This document shows, in pieces, positions 42,531 to 52,154 of a stretch of 64,000 nt of DNA. Positions within the stretch are counted from its first letter, which is position 1, and every line of letters starts with the position of its first letter. The notes below the pieces were generated by a model that saw nothing but the letters and a program-made list of their open reading frames with translations, was not told the DNA's origin and made no database searches. This DNA comes from G963664835 sp963664835 (GTDB lineage Bacteria; Chloroflexota; UBA6077; FW602-bin22; JBCLEL01): assembly GCA_963664835.2 (NCBI GenBank), contig CAXXUG010000012.1:124001-188000 (forward strand), written 5' to 3'. Position numbers and translations under genes: made by a program.

Positions 42531-42945
42531 CCGTGACAAAGAGATTTCCTTCGCGAAACGTTTCTCGATGAATATTATCGGCAACAAGCAGGCGAAATTG
42601 CCTGGCTGCGAGAACGAGTGGAGCAATTGGAGATCGATCTAGAGCTAGGCCGGAGTGATCGACCAGGACCAAAACCTCCATCCTGGCTCAAGACTAATAG
42701 TCCTGATCGAATTGGGTCCAAACGCGCACGCAAGAAAGGCCCCACGGGATTCGCGCGTAAGCGAAGTGTAGCCGACAGGCAGGTTATGCACGCGGTTGAG
42801 CGATGTCCTAGCTGCGATTAGCTTCTACAGGGTGGAACGGTTGATGCTACGCGTCGGGCTACAATGGTCGACACTTGGAGAGTCCGAGGACTCAATCCCT
42901 TCCTTGAAGATCAGAAACTCCTACTTTCCCCTCAAATCTGAACAG
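42531..42945 (+). pseudogene. IS66 transposase remnant in E3
   Basis: The frame matches the first ~100 residues of the transposase (LRERVEQLEIDLELGRSDRP onward) but diverges to roughly two-thirds identity. It is stopped by TAG after CPSCD. It then jumps to the last ~30 residues (RATMVDTWRVRGLNPFLE), which are nearly identical to the intact copy. About 330 residues, including the catalytic domain, are deleted. It derives from a related IS, with a right end possibly converted by the intact copy. Confidence 0.8.
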
Positions 42946-43139
42946 TTACGCGGTAAGTTGACGCAGCCGGTCCTCGTATTCACATGCGATCGTCGCAACT
43001 AAGAGAGGACAGTCCGCCAGCAAGTGCAACGGCGGAATGACTCCGACATATCGCCACTTAGTTGAATCTCCCTTGTCCCCAAACGCTTGTGCTGGGCCGC
43101 TCTCGCCGAGATCGTTGACTCGGCTCTTCGTACCCTCAG

Positions 43140-44180
43140 TTATTGTGATTGACAGGCTTGTTCCAGCACGCGCAATACGTTGTCTCCGAGGATTTTTCTG
43201 ACGGCATCTTCGCCGTAGCCGCGTGCCACAAGACCCTGAGTGATTTGGGGGTATTTGGTAGCGTCCTCTATCAACAGTCCGCCGCCGTCGAAGTCCGATC
43301 CCAAGCCTACGTGGTCAATGCCTGCGACGTTGACGGCGTGGTCAATGTGCTCTAGCAGACGAGGCAGGGACGCGTCGTGGGCGTCGACAAAATCTGGAAC
43401 GAACGTGATTGCCATGACACCGTTATTGTTTGCCACACCCTTGATCTGTTCGTCGCTCAGATTGCGCGGATGATCGCACAGGCGCTTGCAATTGCTGTGG
43501 GAGGCGAGCACGGGAGAGGTCGAGACCTCGAGAACGTCCCAGAATCCTCGCTCGGCGATATGAGAGACATCAACAAGCATGCCCAGAGCGTTCATTTCCT
43601 TCACCAACTGCACGCCGAAGCTCGTCAATCCTCCGCCCGAGCGCTCCTCGGCATTGCCCGCAGCCGCCCAGGAGCTTGGGTTGTGAGTGAGTCCGATGGA
43701 TCGGACTCCAAGGCGAAAGAGCATCCTGAGGACATTAAGGCTCCGTTCGAGCCCGTCGCTGTTCTCGATTGCGAGAATTGCGGCCAACTTGCCTTCGGCC
43801 TTGGCGAGACGAATGTCTTCCGCTGACTTGGCTATAACGAGTTCGTCTGAATGGGCTTCGATCTCCGCGTCGAAATACCCGAAGGCATCGAGGGCGAAGC
43901 TGAGATGATTATTCCAGGCGCTCGTTACGTCGACGGCAAAGAAGGCGGCGTCTATCCCACCCCGACGCATCTTGGGTAGATTGATTTGGACCGGCGTCAT
44001 AGTGCCGATGCGCTGATCGCGTAGATGGGCAACGGTACCCATGTGGCGGTCTCGGTCTGGCGGCGACTCACCCGAAAAGCTCAGATTCCCTCGGAGGATG
44101 TGGGAGACAATCGCGTCGTTGTGGCAGTCGATGACCAAGGCTTGATTGTGAAGCGAGTAAGGTTCTGTGTCCGCGGCCAA
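43140..44180 (-). CDS. membrane dipeptidase (peptidase M19)
   Basis: This 346-residue member of the renal dipeptidase family has zinc ligands in the N-terminal CHNDAI (His and Asp), a bridging Glu, SHSNCKRLCDHPRNL and VGLGSDFDGGG. TTG 44180 is preferred as start because AGGAGG lies eight bases before it; GTG 44189 would overlap that site. No signal peptide is present, so despite the family name it is probably cytosolic. It hydrolyses dipeptides, often containing D-residues. It is isolated between IS remnants and a repeat block. Confidence 0.92.
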   Translation of the reverse strand: MAADTEPYSLHNQALVIDCHNDAIVSHILRGNLSFSGESPPDRDRHMGTVAHLRDQRIGTMTPVQINLPKMRRGGIDAAFFAVDVTSAWNNHLSFALDAFGYFDAEIEAHSDELVIAKSAEDIRLAKAEGKLAAILAIENSDGLERSLNVLRMLFRLGVRSIGLTHNPSSWAAAGNAEERSGGGLTSFGVQLVKEMNALGMLVDVSHIAERGFWDVLEVSTSPVLASHSNCKRLCDHPRNLSDEQIKGVANNNGVMAITFVPDFVDAHDASLPRLLEHIDHAVNVAGIDHVGLGSDFDGGGLLIEDATKYPQITQGLVARGYGEDAVRKILGDNVLRVLEQACQSQ

Positions 44181-44269
44181 AGTGGGCACCTCCTAAATGC
44201 GATGTAGAGTTGAGAGGAGTATTTGGAGCGCGATAGCTCAAGAATCAACTAAGTCGCGTCCATTCTGGC

Positions 44270-44605
44270 CGGCGTGGGCACCCAAAATGTAGCGGAATTG
44301 TGCCGCCGGCGCCTCGCTTCCTGGATTCCGGCCTTCACCCGAATCACCATGGCCTTGTGAAGCCCGCACGAGAGGATGAAAATGGGACGAGTGATTCCGT
44401 TGATTGTATGTCGGGTTTGCCCCAGCCCGGCCCCAGCGGGGGACAAGCCCCTCGCCTCGCGAAGTCTTCGACCGCGCTACGTTTCCCATCCCCAGCCCCA
44501 GCGGGGGACAAGCCCCCGCCCTACATTCTTCTTTTCCGGCTACGAACGAGGAAGAGTTGGAAAAACTTAGCTGGATGGCCATTCTCGTACCAGCTACGAT
44601 AGTGG
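44270..44605. repeat. hairpin repeat block at 44.3-44.6 kb
   Basis: It holds module C (ATCACCATGGCCTTGTGAAG near 44345), two hairpins GCGGGGGACAAGCCCCTCGC (44436-44455) and GCGGGGGACAAGCCCCCGC (44500-44519), and the unit A tail CTTTTCCGGCTACGAACGAG ending at TCTCGTACCA. It occupies the gap between the dipeptidase and the tRNA; there is no gene. Confidence 0.78.
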
Positions 44606-44646
44606 ATGGCGGTACCACGGGGCCTGCTATTTTTCGTGCCAGGAAT

Positions 44647-44721
44647 TGGAGCCGACGGAGGGATTCGAACCCTCGGCCTGCTGTTTACGAAACAGCTGCT
44701 CTACCACTGAGCTACGTCGGC
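44647..44721 (-). tRNA. tRNA-Thr(CGT) with encoded CCA
   Basis: The minus strand folds as a tRNA: acceptor GCCGACG / CGTCGGC, D arm GCTC-AGTGGTA-GAGC, anticodon arm GCTGT-TTCGTAA-ACAGC with anticodon CGT (reads ACG, threonine), and T arm GAGGG-TTCGAAT-CCCTC. The discriminator is U and the CCA end is encoded. A promoter lies directly upstream. Confidence 0.95.
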
Positions 44722-44738
44722 TGATAGTTGCACTGTGG

Positions 44739-44768
44739 AATATAGCCTTGGCCAGGTGGGCTGGTCAA
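44739..44768 (-). promoter_or_regulatory. promoter of tRNA-Thr
   Basis: On the minus strand TTGACC (44768-44763) and TATATT (44744-44739) are 18 bases apart, and the tRNA begins 17 bases after the -10 box. The -35 box overlaps the TGA stop of the upstream gene. Confidence 0.6.
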
Positions 44769-46735
44769 TTATCGGGCTCAAATCCACCCTTGGCGTATTG
44801 ATTTCCTGGGTCCCAAAACATCCAACCGCCCAATCCAAGGTCATATAGCGCCTGCTTCTGCAAATGGAATTGGTCGGGACCGTAGGGGTAGTCCAGAATA
44901 TAGTCATCATAGTATTGGAGCCAGGGCCGTAAGGTTACACCGGTGTTGCTTAGTCGTTCCTGGGCATTCTTGATACTCTCGTGCACGATCTCGTATGGGT
45001 GGTGTGATGCCTCTCCACGGTAAACTACTCCGCTTTCGGCGGGTATGCCGTCGAAGAAAAGATTGGGATAAACCATAGTCGAGATCACGTCCACATGCGG
45101 GGCCATCGCTTCGATTCGCTGTCCAATACCCATGTCGTCCTCGCGCCACGACGTATAGCCAAAGACATCCACGGCCAGTCTAACTCCGGTCGGCGCAAGA
45201 ACGGAGCGGGCGTACTCGAGGAAGCCGGTGATTGCCGCAATCCTGTTGCCCTGGTTATTCGCCTGAGAAAATACCATGCGATCAACGTTCGTGCCGGGGG
45301 CAGGGTCGCTGGGGAATCTGATGTAGTCGAATTGAATCTCATCGAATCCGAGCTCAGCGGCCTCCTTGGCGATAGCTACGTTGTACTCCCACACCTCGCG
45401 CCTAGTTGGGTCGGCCCAACCGAGACCCTCCCCGTCTACCCACTGTTTTCCGGTCTCGGAATCCATAACAGCAAGGTCGGGGCGGGCCTTGCTCAAGGGG
45501 TCGTCCTTGAACGTTACAATTCGGGCTATCGAGTAGATGCCGCGACCCTTTAGGTCTGCCAACAATGCCTTGGGGTCTGGTATCGTGATTTCAGGCTGTG
45601 CCCCGTATTCCTGCACCGCAGGCAACGCGCTCTTGTACGCTATCCAACCCCTATCGCCTTTCACGTCGATGACCAACGCATTCAGTTCGGTCTCTTCGAT
45701 GAGCCTGATCGCATTGTCGCGCAACTCTGGAGAGGCGATGCCGTAGAATGTCAGGTAAATTGCCCTTATGGCCTCCTTCTCGAGCTCGACGACGAGTGGG
45801 CCTGGGCCGGTCATCAAAACTGTGGTTGCCGCGTAGTTACTAGCTCGCACGAAGATGGGTAGATCTGGCTTGGCGCCTCCGACCCGGAATTCACCGTTTA
45901 CGTCGGTCCGGACCTCACTCTGACCGGTGATTACCGTCGCGTTAGGGATGGGGCGTCCATTGTACCTGTCTACCACGCGGCCCGAAATGACGTTGTGGCG
46001 GAGAATCATGCGAAAGGCACTGCCTTCGGGAAGGATCGCGGACACTTGCTCGTGATCCGGCGCAGAGATGCTCAGTATCTGCCCGGTCTCGACATAGCTC
46101 ACGTGGGCCATGCCATCTTCGCCTGAGAGTCCGCTGTTGTCGCCCACAACAACCTCGGCACCGGCGAGCAGCCCAAACTTGTCGCTAACGACTTCTACCG
46201 TGATGACCCTTGGCTGCAACCTGACCTGCATAGGCTCGCTATTAAAGGGAAGCACTTGTGAAAGATAACCGGGCGCGTCAACACTGATGGGTTGGTCCAT
46301 GTCAACGTACTTGACTCGGAAGGAACCATCCGCCCCCGATTCGGCGCTTCGATTGCCTTGGACAACTCGGGCACCGGAAATCGGCTCGCTGTTGCTCACA
46401 TCGACGACACGTCCGCTAATCAGTGTAGGTTGTAGTCGAATCTCTATTGTGGAACGATCATGAGAGAAAACGGATTGTGGTGTGTATCCGGGTGCATTGA
46501 CCGTGATAAGTTGATCTTCGCGCAGACGCGGTCCGACGTAGATGACCGTGCCAATATCGTTGGTGGAAACCAGACGGTCGCCGGTTTGAATCATCGCGCC
46601 GGAGATTGGCTGATTCGACTCAGTGTCGAATACCGAAAAGCTAGTCAAACGCTCGCTTATGAACTCGTCATAGACCAGCCAAGAAAGTGTAGCTGCGGCT
46701 ACTGCTACAAGAAAATATAGGATTCGGGTAGTCAT
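44765..46735 (-). CDS. putative glycoside hydrolase (DUF4015) with carboxypeptidase-like repeats
   Basis: This 656-residue protein starts with a membrane anchor (ILYFLVAVAAATLSWLVY). Four to five regulatory-like beta domains follow, each opening with a variant of GRVVDxxNxxPIxGA. The C-terminal ~330 residues form a DUF4015 TIM-barrel (AIYLTFYGIASPELRDNAIR, VIDVKGDRGWIAYKS, FDEIQFDYIRFPSD). The FDYIRFP motif, with acidic residues at a strand end, is the likely active site. The barrel is thought to act on cell-surface or extracellular polysaccharide. Start ATG 46735; it is anchored and exposed outside. Confidence 0.85.
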   Translation of the reverse strand: MTTRILYFLVAVAAATLSWLVYDEFISERLTSFSVFDTESNQPISGAMIQTGDRLVSTNDIGTVIYVGPRLREDQLITVNAPGYTPQSVFSHDRSTIEIRLQPTLISGRVVDVSNSEPISGARVVQGNRSAESGADGSFRVKYVDMDQPISVDAPGYLSQVLPFNSEPMQVRLQPRVITVEVVSDKFGLLAGAEVVVGDNSGLSGEDGMAHVSYVETGQILSISAPDHEQVSAILPEGSAFRMILRHNVISGRVVDRYNGRPIPNATVITGQSEVRTDVNGEFRVGGAKPDLPIFVRASNYAATTVLMTGPGPLVVELEKEAIRAIYLTFYGIASPELRDNAIRLIEETELNALVIDVKGDRGWIAYKSALPAVQEYGAQPEITIPDPKALLADLKGRGIYSIARIVTFKDDPLSKARPDLAVMDSETGKQWVDGEGLGWADPTRREVWEYNVAIAKEAAELGFDEIQFDYIRFPSDPAPGTNVDRMVFSQANNQGNRIAAITGFLEYARSVLAPTGVRLAVDVFGYTSWREDDMGIGQRIEAMAPHVDVISTMVYPNLFFDGIPAESGVVYRGEASHHPYEIVHESIKNAQERLSNTGVTLRPWLQYYDDYILDYPYGPDQFHLQKQALYDLGLGGWMFWDPGNQYAKGGFEPDN

Positions 46736-46951
46736 AGGCCTCTAGATGCAACTATGATGTTCGTTCTCAAAGGAGCCTCGCTCGGGAACGAAGAGTCCAC
46801 ATGTACAGATTATATATGCACCATCGGGAATAGAGTTCTCGAACCGGTAGACTACGACTTGAAGAAGTCTTTACGCAAAACTCAATGCCAGATTACGATT
46901 AAGCAACGACCCTAGGTTTACGAAGTTCTAATTGCTGGAGGAGCAGGAACA

Positions 46952-48286
46952 GTGGCGACGGACAACCGCCAGTTCGATCCAACTCAGATCAGCCAACTGG
47001 TTGCTTGGCTTGATGAGCAGCGCAATCAGGACCGTGAGCGGATTACCAACTTGGTCAAGGATATGGCGGATATTTCTACCCAAGTGGACGAAATCGACAT
47101 GCGCTTGCGCAACCAAGATCTACAGATATCTTCGGTCGCTGGACACATATCCAAGCCGGTAATTCCTGATGCCGAAATGCGGCCTGTATTCGACCAGATG
47201 TCGAGACACGAGCTCAAGTTAGAGACCCTAGAGGAAGAACTGCAACGCCAAGATTCGTTGCGGAGTGTAAGCGAGTCTCAGGAAAAGAAAGCGGACCTCG
47301 AGACTGCCCAGCGATTGGAGAGAATTGAACAGCAGCTACGAACCGACAGTCAGAAGACCTCCGCAATGCACGCTGAGATCAGTAGAGAACGATCGCTGGC
47401 GGCCTCGATGCCTGCGGCTATAGAAGCACTACAACGCGACATCAATGCATTAGGGAATCGGCTGATCCATATGGAGGACAGCGACAAACGAATTGAAACT
47501 AGTACTACACAGCTCGAGTCGTTGATAGAGGAGCATGGTGGTCGGGTCCAGCATCTGGAAAACTGGGCGAGATTATCGGATGTAAGGTGGTCACGGCAGG
47601 CGGACGAGTGGTCAGGCCGCTTGGAGGTGTGGCGAGCGGAGGACGAGGAGCGGTCGCGGCCGGTTCTTGCAGTTTCCGAGCGTGTGCTGGCTCTTCAGAA
47701 CCAGGTGGACGAGCTAAGGGCCGGCACGGTGGAACTACTCGAGCGTGTAGGCAAACTCGAGGTTGAAGAACGCACCTCTGTACTCGAGAACTCGCGCCTC
47801 GCGGAACGAGTGCAACAGCTTGCGGCAGGACAGGAATTGGCCAGGCAGAAGCTAGCCGAAGAAGCGTCGGCGCGTTGGAACGTGGAGGAGTCGATGCACC
47901 GCGCTTTGGGGCGACTTGAGGAGACCCAGACGCTCCAGAAGACGATGATGTCCACTCTCGACAGAGCAACTCTCGAGCTAGAGCAGATGGAGCGCGACAA
48001 ACAGACTATGATGTCGAATAGGGAGTCTGATCGGCTCCTGTTTCAGTCCGAGTTAGCAGACTTGGGCGTCCGTCTAGAGCAGAACCTACAGAACCTGCAG
48101 CGCGAGTTGATGGAGACGCGACGCAAGGCGACAGAAGGATTCCGCTTGGTGTTCGAGCATAGGCGGCAGTTGAACCTTTCACTCGAAGCCAATCTGCAAG
48201 ATGTGGATCAACTGGGTTGGCTTGGCACAAGGTCCACATTGGAGACCTTGAGTGAAACAGCCGTCGACGGGAATGAACCTGGTTGA
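46952..48286 (+). CDS. large coiled-coil protein
   Basis: This 444-residue protein starts at GTG 46952 behind GGAGGAG. Nearly the whole length is charged heptad-type helix (for example LETLEEELQRQDSLRSVSE, then LAERVQQLAAGQELARQKLAE). It has no signal, membrane segment or catalytic motif. I do not recognise a named family. It precedes PBP2 and RodA on the same strand by 86 bases, so a cytoskeletal or scaffold role in cell-wall growth can be imagined but is not shown. Confidence 0.75.
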   Translation: MATDNRQFDPTQISQLVAWLDEQRNQDRERITNLVKDMADISTQVDEIDMRLRNQDLQISSVAGHISKPVIPDAEMRPVFDQMSRHELKLETLEEELQRQDSLRSVSESQEKKADLETAQRLERIEQQLRTDSQKTSAMHAEISRERSLAASMPAAIEALQRDINALGNRLIHMEDSDKRIETSTTQLESLIEEHGGRVQHLENWARLSDVRWSRQADEWSGRLEVWRAEDEERSRPVLAVSERVLALQNQVDELRAGTVELLERVGKLEVEERTSVLENSRLAERVQQLAAGQELARQKLAEEASARWNVEESMHRALGRLEETQTLQKTMMSTLDRATLELEQMERDKQTMMSNRESDRLLFQSELADLGVRLEQNLQNLQRELMETRRKATEGFRLVFEHRRQLNLSLEANLQDVDQLGWLGTRSTLETLSETAVDGNEPG

Positions 48287-48372
48287 ATCCAAGTTTGCGA
48301 TGCATCGCACACGAGATTGGCTCCATTCTCCCCGTCCTTTGATGGCGAAGGCTTCTATCGCGAGAGTTTGAA

Positions 48373-50316
48373 TTGTCCCGTAGGCTTGAACCTATACATT
48401 CCCTCGACGAGCCGTTTGACGAGCAGCCCGTTGTCGATGCTCACAGTTCCCGCATCTATGTTCTTCAGGCCATCGTAGTCCTGTTTGTTGCGGTCATAGT
48501 CTTCCAACTATGGCGCCTTCAGATACTAGAGGGAGATTACTATCGGCACCAGGCGGACAACAATCGGTTCCGTCAGTCCAGGATCGAGGCCCAACGGGGC
48601 GTCATATATGATCGGAACGGAATACTCTTGGTGCGGAACCGGCCGAGCTACTCGGTCGGCATCGTTCCGGTCGACCTACCGCCACAGTTGGACGATCGGC
48701 TAACGCATCCGACCATTCGACGTTTGTCCAAATTAATTGGGGTGCCGGCGCAAGAGATCAAGGACAAGGTGGATGCGGTGTCGGGGTTGGCCCGCTTCGA
48801 CAACGTACCCATCAAGAGAAACGTCGACCAAGAGCTGGCATTTGGCATCGAAGCCCGCCACATTGACATACCAGGTGTGCATATCTATGCGGAGCCATCC
48901 CGTGATTACCTTGATGGTCCGTTGACGGCACATCTGCTGGGTTACGTAGGCCTGGTGACCGAGGAACAATACGCTGAGTTAAGTAAGGCCGCCGATATTG
49001 CTCTCGGACTGAATGCGCGCATAGGACAGGCAGGGGTGGAGGCCACATTCGATCAGGATCTGCGTGGCCGGCCCGGCGAACGCAGGTTAGTCGTGAATGC
49101 GGCCGGCCGGGAGGTCAGGGAACTTGGCGTCGAGAATCCGACTTCTGGAAGAAACCTGTCGTTAACCCTCGACCTGGAGCTGCAAAGAGCAACTCGTGCC
49201 ATTCTGGCGGAAGATATCGATCGGTACGAGTTGGCATCGGCAGTCGCACTGGATCCGCGCAACGGGCAGGTCTTGGCAATGGTCCACTTGCCTGAGTACG
49301 ACAATAATCTGTTCAGTCGCGAGGTGACGGAGTCTGAGCTACAGGAGCTCATCCAAGACACCCGCAGACCGTTGGTCAACGGCGCCATCTCCAACTCGTA
49401 TCCGCCTGGATCGTCTTTCAAAGTGATCACGGCTGCCGCTGCGTTGCAGGAGGGAGTCGTTACCCCTTACCAACGGATATTCTGCACAGGCGCGCTGCAC
49501 GTGCCGAACCGTTTCGACCCCACATTGACGACCAGGATCGCGGATTGGGCCGCGCACGGTGAAGTCGATGCCGTGAGTGCACTAGCCTCCTCTTGCAACG
49601 TCTATTTCTATATGCTTGGCGGAGGCGACCCGGAGGGGTCAATCAGTGGGCTGGGTATTGAGCGCCTTGCGCGTTATGCACGGCTGTTTGGACTGGGGGA
49701 GCAAACGGGAATACGGCTGACAGGAGAGTCAGATGGATTTGTGCCTTCGCCAGCGTGGAAAAGAGAAGTTTACGACCAGGAATGGTACCTGGGGGACACC
49801 TATTTGACCGCGATCGGTCAGGGTTTTGTTACTGCTACGCCCTTGCAGATGGCAAACGCCGTTGCCGTGATAGCGAATGGAGGTACACTCTACCGCCCCG
49901 AGATTGTGAAACAGATACTCGACGAGCACGGAGAGGTTATTCGAGAAATGAGTCCGGAGGTGATCCGCCAAGTGCCGGTGGCGGCGCCATTCATCGAAGT
50001 AGTGAGGGCGGGAATGCGGTCCGGAATGTTAATCGGCCGAACTCCTTACGGCACTTCATACGTCGGCACTTCATATACGGCCGAGATTCCAGGTTTGGCC
50101 GTTGCGGGAAAGACGGGAACCGCCGAATATGGTCAGCCGGATTCGTCAGGCTCCCTACCAACCCATGGTTGGTTTGTGGCGTTCGCGCCGGCCGAAGATC
50201 CTGAGATCGCATTGGCGGTTTTCGTGAAGAGAGGACGCGGAGCGCAGGATGCGGGTGAGTTGGCCGAGTCGATCCTGCGCTACTATTTTCGAATACCGGA
50301 GGAGCTAGAAAATTAG
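48373..50316 (+). CDS. mrdA: penicillin-binding protein 2 (peptidoglycan transpeptidase)
   Basis: This 647-residue class B PBP has one N-terminal membrane segment (IYVLQAIVVLFVAVIVFQLW) and a dimerisation domain. Its transpeptidase domain has the SxxK motif S347-S-F-K350, S-C-N in ASSCNVYFY and K580-T-G582. It cross-links peptidoglycan stem peptides during elongation, in partnership with RodA, whose gene overlaps its stop. The start appears to be TTG 48373; the ribosome binding site is weak. Confidence 0.94.
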   Translation: MSRRLEPIHSLDEPFDEQPVVDAHSSRIYVLQAIVVLFVAVIVFQLWRLQILEGDYYRHQADNNRFRQSRIEAQRGVIYDRNGILLVRNRPSYSVGIVPVDLPPQLDDRLTHPTIRRLSKLIGVPAQEIKDKVDAVSGLARFDNVPIKRNVDQELAFGIEARHIDIPGVHIYAEPSRDYLDGPLTAHLLGYVGLVTEEQYAELSKAADIALGLNARIGQAGVEATFDQDLRGRPGERRLVVNAAGREVRELGVENPTSGRNLSLTLDLELQRATRAILAEDIDRYELASAVALDPRNGQVLAMVHLPEYDNNLFSREVTESELQELIQDTRRPLVNGAISNSYPPGSSFKVITAAAALQEGVVTPYQRIFCTGALHVPNRFDPTLTTRIADWAAHGEVDAVSALASSCNVYFYMLGGGDPEGSISGLGIERLARYARLFGLGEQTGIRLTGESDGFVPSPAWKREVYDQEWYLGDTYLTAIGQGFVTATPLQMANAVAVIANGGTLYRPEIVKQILDEHGEVIREMSPEVIRQVPVAAPFIEVVRAGMRSGMLIGRTPYGTSYVGTSYTAEIPGLAVAGKTGTAEYGQPDSSGSLPTHGWFVAFAPAEDPEIALAVFVKRGRGAQDAGELAESILRYYFRIPEELEN

Positions 50317-51427
50317 AAACATTGGCAACGAGCGCCTGCTGCGAAACTTCGATCCGATTCTATTTCTGACGGCGATACTGATTCTAGTCTACGGGCTTGC
50401 CCTGATTTACAGTGCCACTTTTGGTATCGAAGACCCGTGGACACTGAGTTCGCACGTGGGTCGCCAGGCCACGATTGGAGCAATGGGCTTAGTTCTGATA
50501 GCGATTGCGGTGACCTTCGACTACCGCCTGATGGCACCATTCGCCTACGTGATATACGGGTCTACTATCGTGCTCCTGGTGGCGGTAATTGTTTCTGGCG
50601 TCGTCGTACACGGTTCGCAAAGATGGTTCAGCGTGGCCGGCGTTCAGTTCCAACCATCCGAGTTTGCCAAGCTGGGGTTGGTGATCTGCTTGGCGAGGTA
50701 TGTCTCGGACAACCACCGGCAGATCGGTCGAATAGTAGTCGTGCTGAAGTCGATGGTTCTAGTAGCTATCCCAGTCGGTCTAACTCTGATTCAGCCCGAT
50801 ATGGGGAGTTCGCTGGTCTATGTTGCGATCTGGATCACGATAATGTTTGTGGGAGGTATGCGGGGTCGCCACTTGGCGATTCTCGTCGCTGCGACGATGG
50901 CATCTCTGCCGATAGCTTGGCAGTTCATGCTCGAGTACATGCGCAGGCGAATTCTAATCTTCCTTGATCCGACGTCGGCTCCTTATGAGGAGGGGTACAA
51001 CGTGATTCAGGCGCTGATTTCGGTGGGATCCGGCGGTCTGCTAGGACGTGGGTTTACGAGCGGTACGCAAAGCCAATTGCGATTCCTAAAGGTTCAATAC
51101 TCAGATTTCATATTCTCGGTGCTTACCGAAGAGCTAGGGTTCGTTGGCGCGGTCGGTTTACTGTTGTTGCTGGGGCTATTCCTTTTGAGGGTGTTTCGCG
51201 TCGCGCTCGTTTCGAAGGACCGATTCGGTAGGCTCGTCGCAAGCGGGCTCGCCGCGATGATCGGATTCCAGGCGATGGTAAATATTGGAATGAACGTCGG
51301 GCTTCTGCCAGTCGCCGGCATTACACTTCCGCTAGTGAGCTTTGGCGGCAGTTCGCTAATCACTGTACTCTTTTCGATCGGTCTGTTGCAGAGTATTCTA
51401 ATCAGGCATAAGCGGTTAGAGTTGTGA
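50312..51427 (+). CDS. rodA: RodA (SEDS peptidoglycan glycosyltransferase), apparent AUU start
   Basis: The first standard start in frame (GTG 50456) would cut off the first transmembrane helix. The frame continues upstream through LFLTAILILVYGLALIYSAT, the expected RodA helix 1, and RNIGNERLLRNFDP. The only fitting initiator is ATT 50312, which overlaps the TAG stop of PBP2 and lies seven bases after GGAGGAG (50298-50304). This gives 371 residues, the normal RodA length. RodA polymerises lipid II; SEDS landmarks include FQPSEFAKLG and GFVGAVGL. CTG starts within 30 bases are a less favoured alternative. Confidence 0.85.
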   Translation: MRNIGNERLLRNFDPILFLTAILILVYGLALIYSATFGIEDPWTLSSHVGRQATIGAMGLVLIAIAVTFDYRLMAPFAYVIYGSTIVLLVAVIVSGVVVHGSQRWFSVAGVQFQPSEFAKLGLVICLARYVSDNHRQIGRIVVVLKSMVLVAIPVGLTLIQPDMGSSLVYVAIWITIMFVGGMRGRHLAILVAATMASLPIAWQFMLEYMRRRILIFLDPTSAPYEEGYNVIQALISVGSGGLLGRGFTSGTQSQLRFLKVQYSDFIFSVLTEELGFVGAVGLLLLLGLFLLRVFRVALVSKDRFGRLVASGLAAMIGFQAMVNIGMNVGLLPVAGITLPLVSFGGSSLITVLFSIGLLQSILIRHKRLEL

Positions 51428-51548
51428 ATTAGATCGACAGCATTTGCACGGGTGAGGCCGGTTTTTGCGGTCTTAGCGGGCGCCCGTCAAGGGTCAACTC
51501 GGTGCACTCCCGCCATATGTTGATGAGATCGACAGGAAAAAGGACTGA

Positions 51549-52154
51549 ATGCGTGGGCTTTCCATCGGACTTCTCTTCGTTTCGCTGTGGGTAGTGATCC
51601 TGCAGCTCGCCTGTGCGCCGAATTCGACGGAATCACCCAGTACGGTAAAGATAGCTCTCGTCTACTCATTCGGTTCAGCCGACCGAGCGGTATCCGAAGA
51701 GAGCGTACAGACGGCTCGCAGATTGGTTGGGGATCGGGCGGCTATGGATAACTGTCGGGTAGAGTTGGTGATTTCGGACACTTGGGAATGGGATCGTGGA
51801 CGAAGGGCCGAATCAATTGCAGCCGATAGTGCGACGATGATCGTGCTTGGGCACGGTCCGGAATCAGATCTCGACATCGTCGGAGTCGTCTACGGTGCGG
51901 CGAACCTGCCGTGGATCAGTTTCGCAAAGATCGACGAAATGCCGCCGGCTGAGGGCCAAGTCTGGTTTGCGGCGTCGGATTCGGCGACGGCTACTCCTGT
52001 TGACTCCGCTATTGTGGACACTGTTGTTTCGATTTCGCTTGACGCGATCGAAGCGGCTTGCGATGCCGGAGAGCCCTCACGAGAGGGTGTATCTCGACAC
52101 TTGGCCGGGCTGGCCGGCCAAATGTCCGCTAACTTCAGTGCCGTTGCGAGATAG
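51549..52154 (+). CDS. small lipoprotein resembling a shortened periplasmic binding protein
   Basis: This 201-residue protein has a lipoprotein signal ending in LQLAC (C22) and starts at ATG 51549 after AAGGA. The mature part begins TVKIALVYSFGSADRAVSEES and continues with IVLGHGPESDLDIVGVVYGAANLPWIS, which recalls the first lobe of branched-chain amino-acid binding proteins, then goes straight to a C-terminal helix region. About half of a normal binding protein is missing, so it may be a degenerate or specialised version. No permease is nearby. Confidence 0.65.
   Translation: MRGLSIGLLFVSLWVVILQLACAPNSTESPSTVKIALVYSFGSADRAVSEESVQTARRLVGDRAAMDNCRVELVISDTWEWDRGRRAESIAADSATMIVLGHGPESDLDIVGVVYGAANLPWISFAKIDEMPPAEGQVWFAASDSATATPVDSAIVDTVVSISLDAIEAACDAGEPSREGVSRHLAGLAGQMSANFSAVAR

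Larger units (their letters stand above)
40536..42957. mobile_element. tandem of one intact and two decayed IS66-type elements with shared target duplications
   Basis: Outer 8-base direct repeats GCGGTAAG lie at 40536-40543 and 42950-42957. Between them are an intact element (40544-42046), an 8-base CGTGAAAC (42047-42054), remnant E2 (42055-42419), a second CGTGAAAC (42420-42427) and remnant E3 (42428-42949). Each element ends with CTGAACAGTTAC. E2 is 365 bases, E3 522 bases. The order and shared junctions point to stepwise or tandem insertion at one site. Confidence 0.85.

Noticed and set aside
51847..52137. N-terminal extension of the GNAT frame
   Set aside because: It overlaps the lipoprotein gene in another frame and is arginine/serine/leucine-rich, as shadows are.
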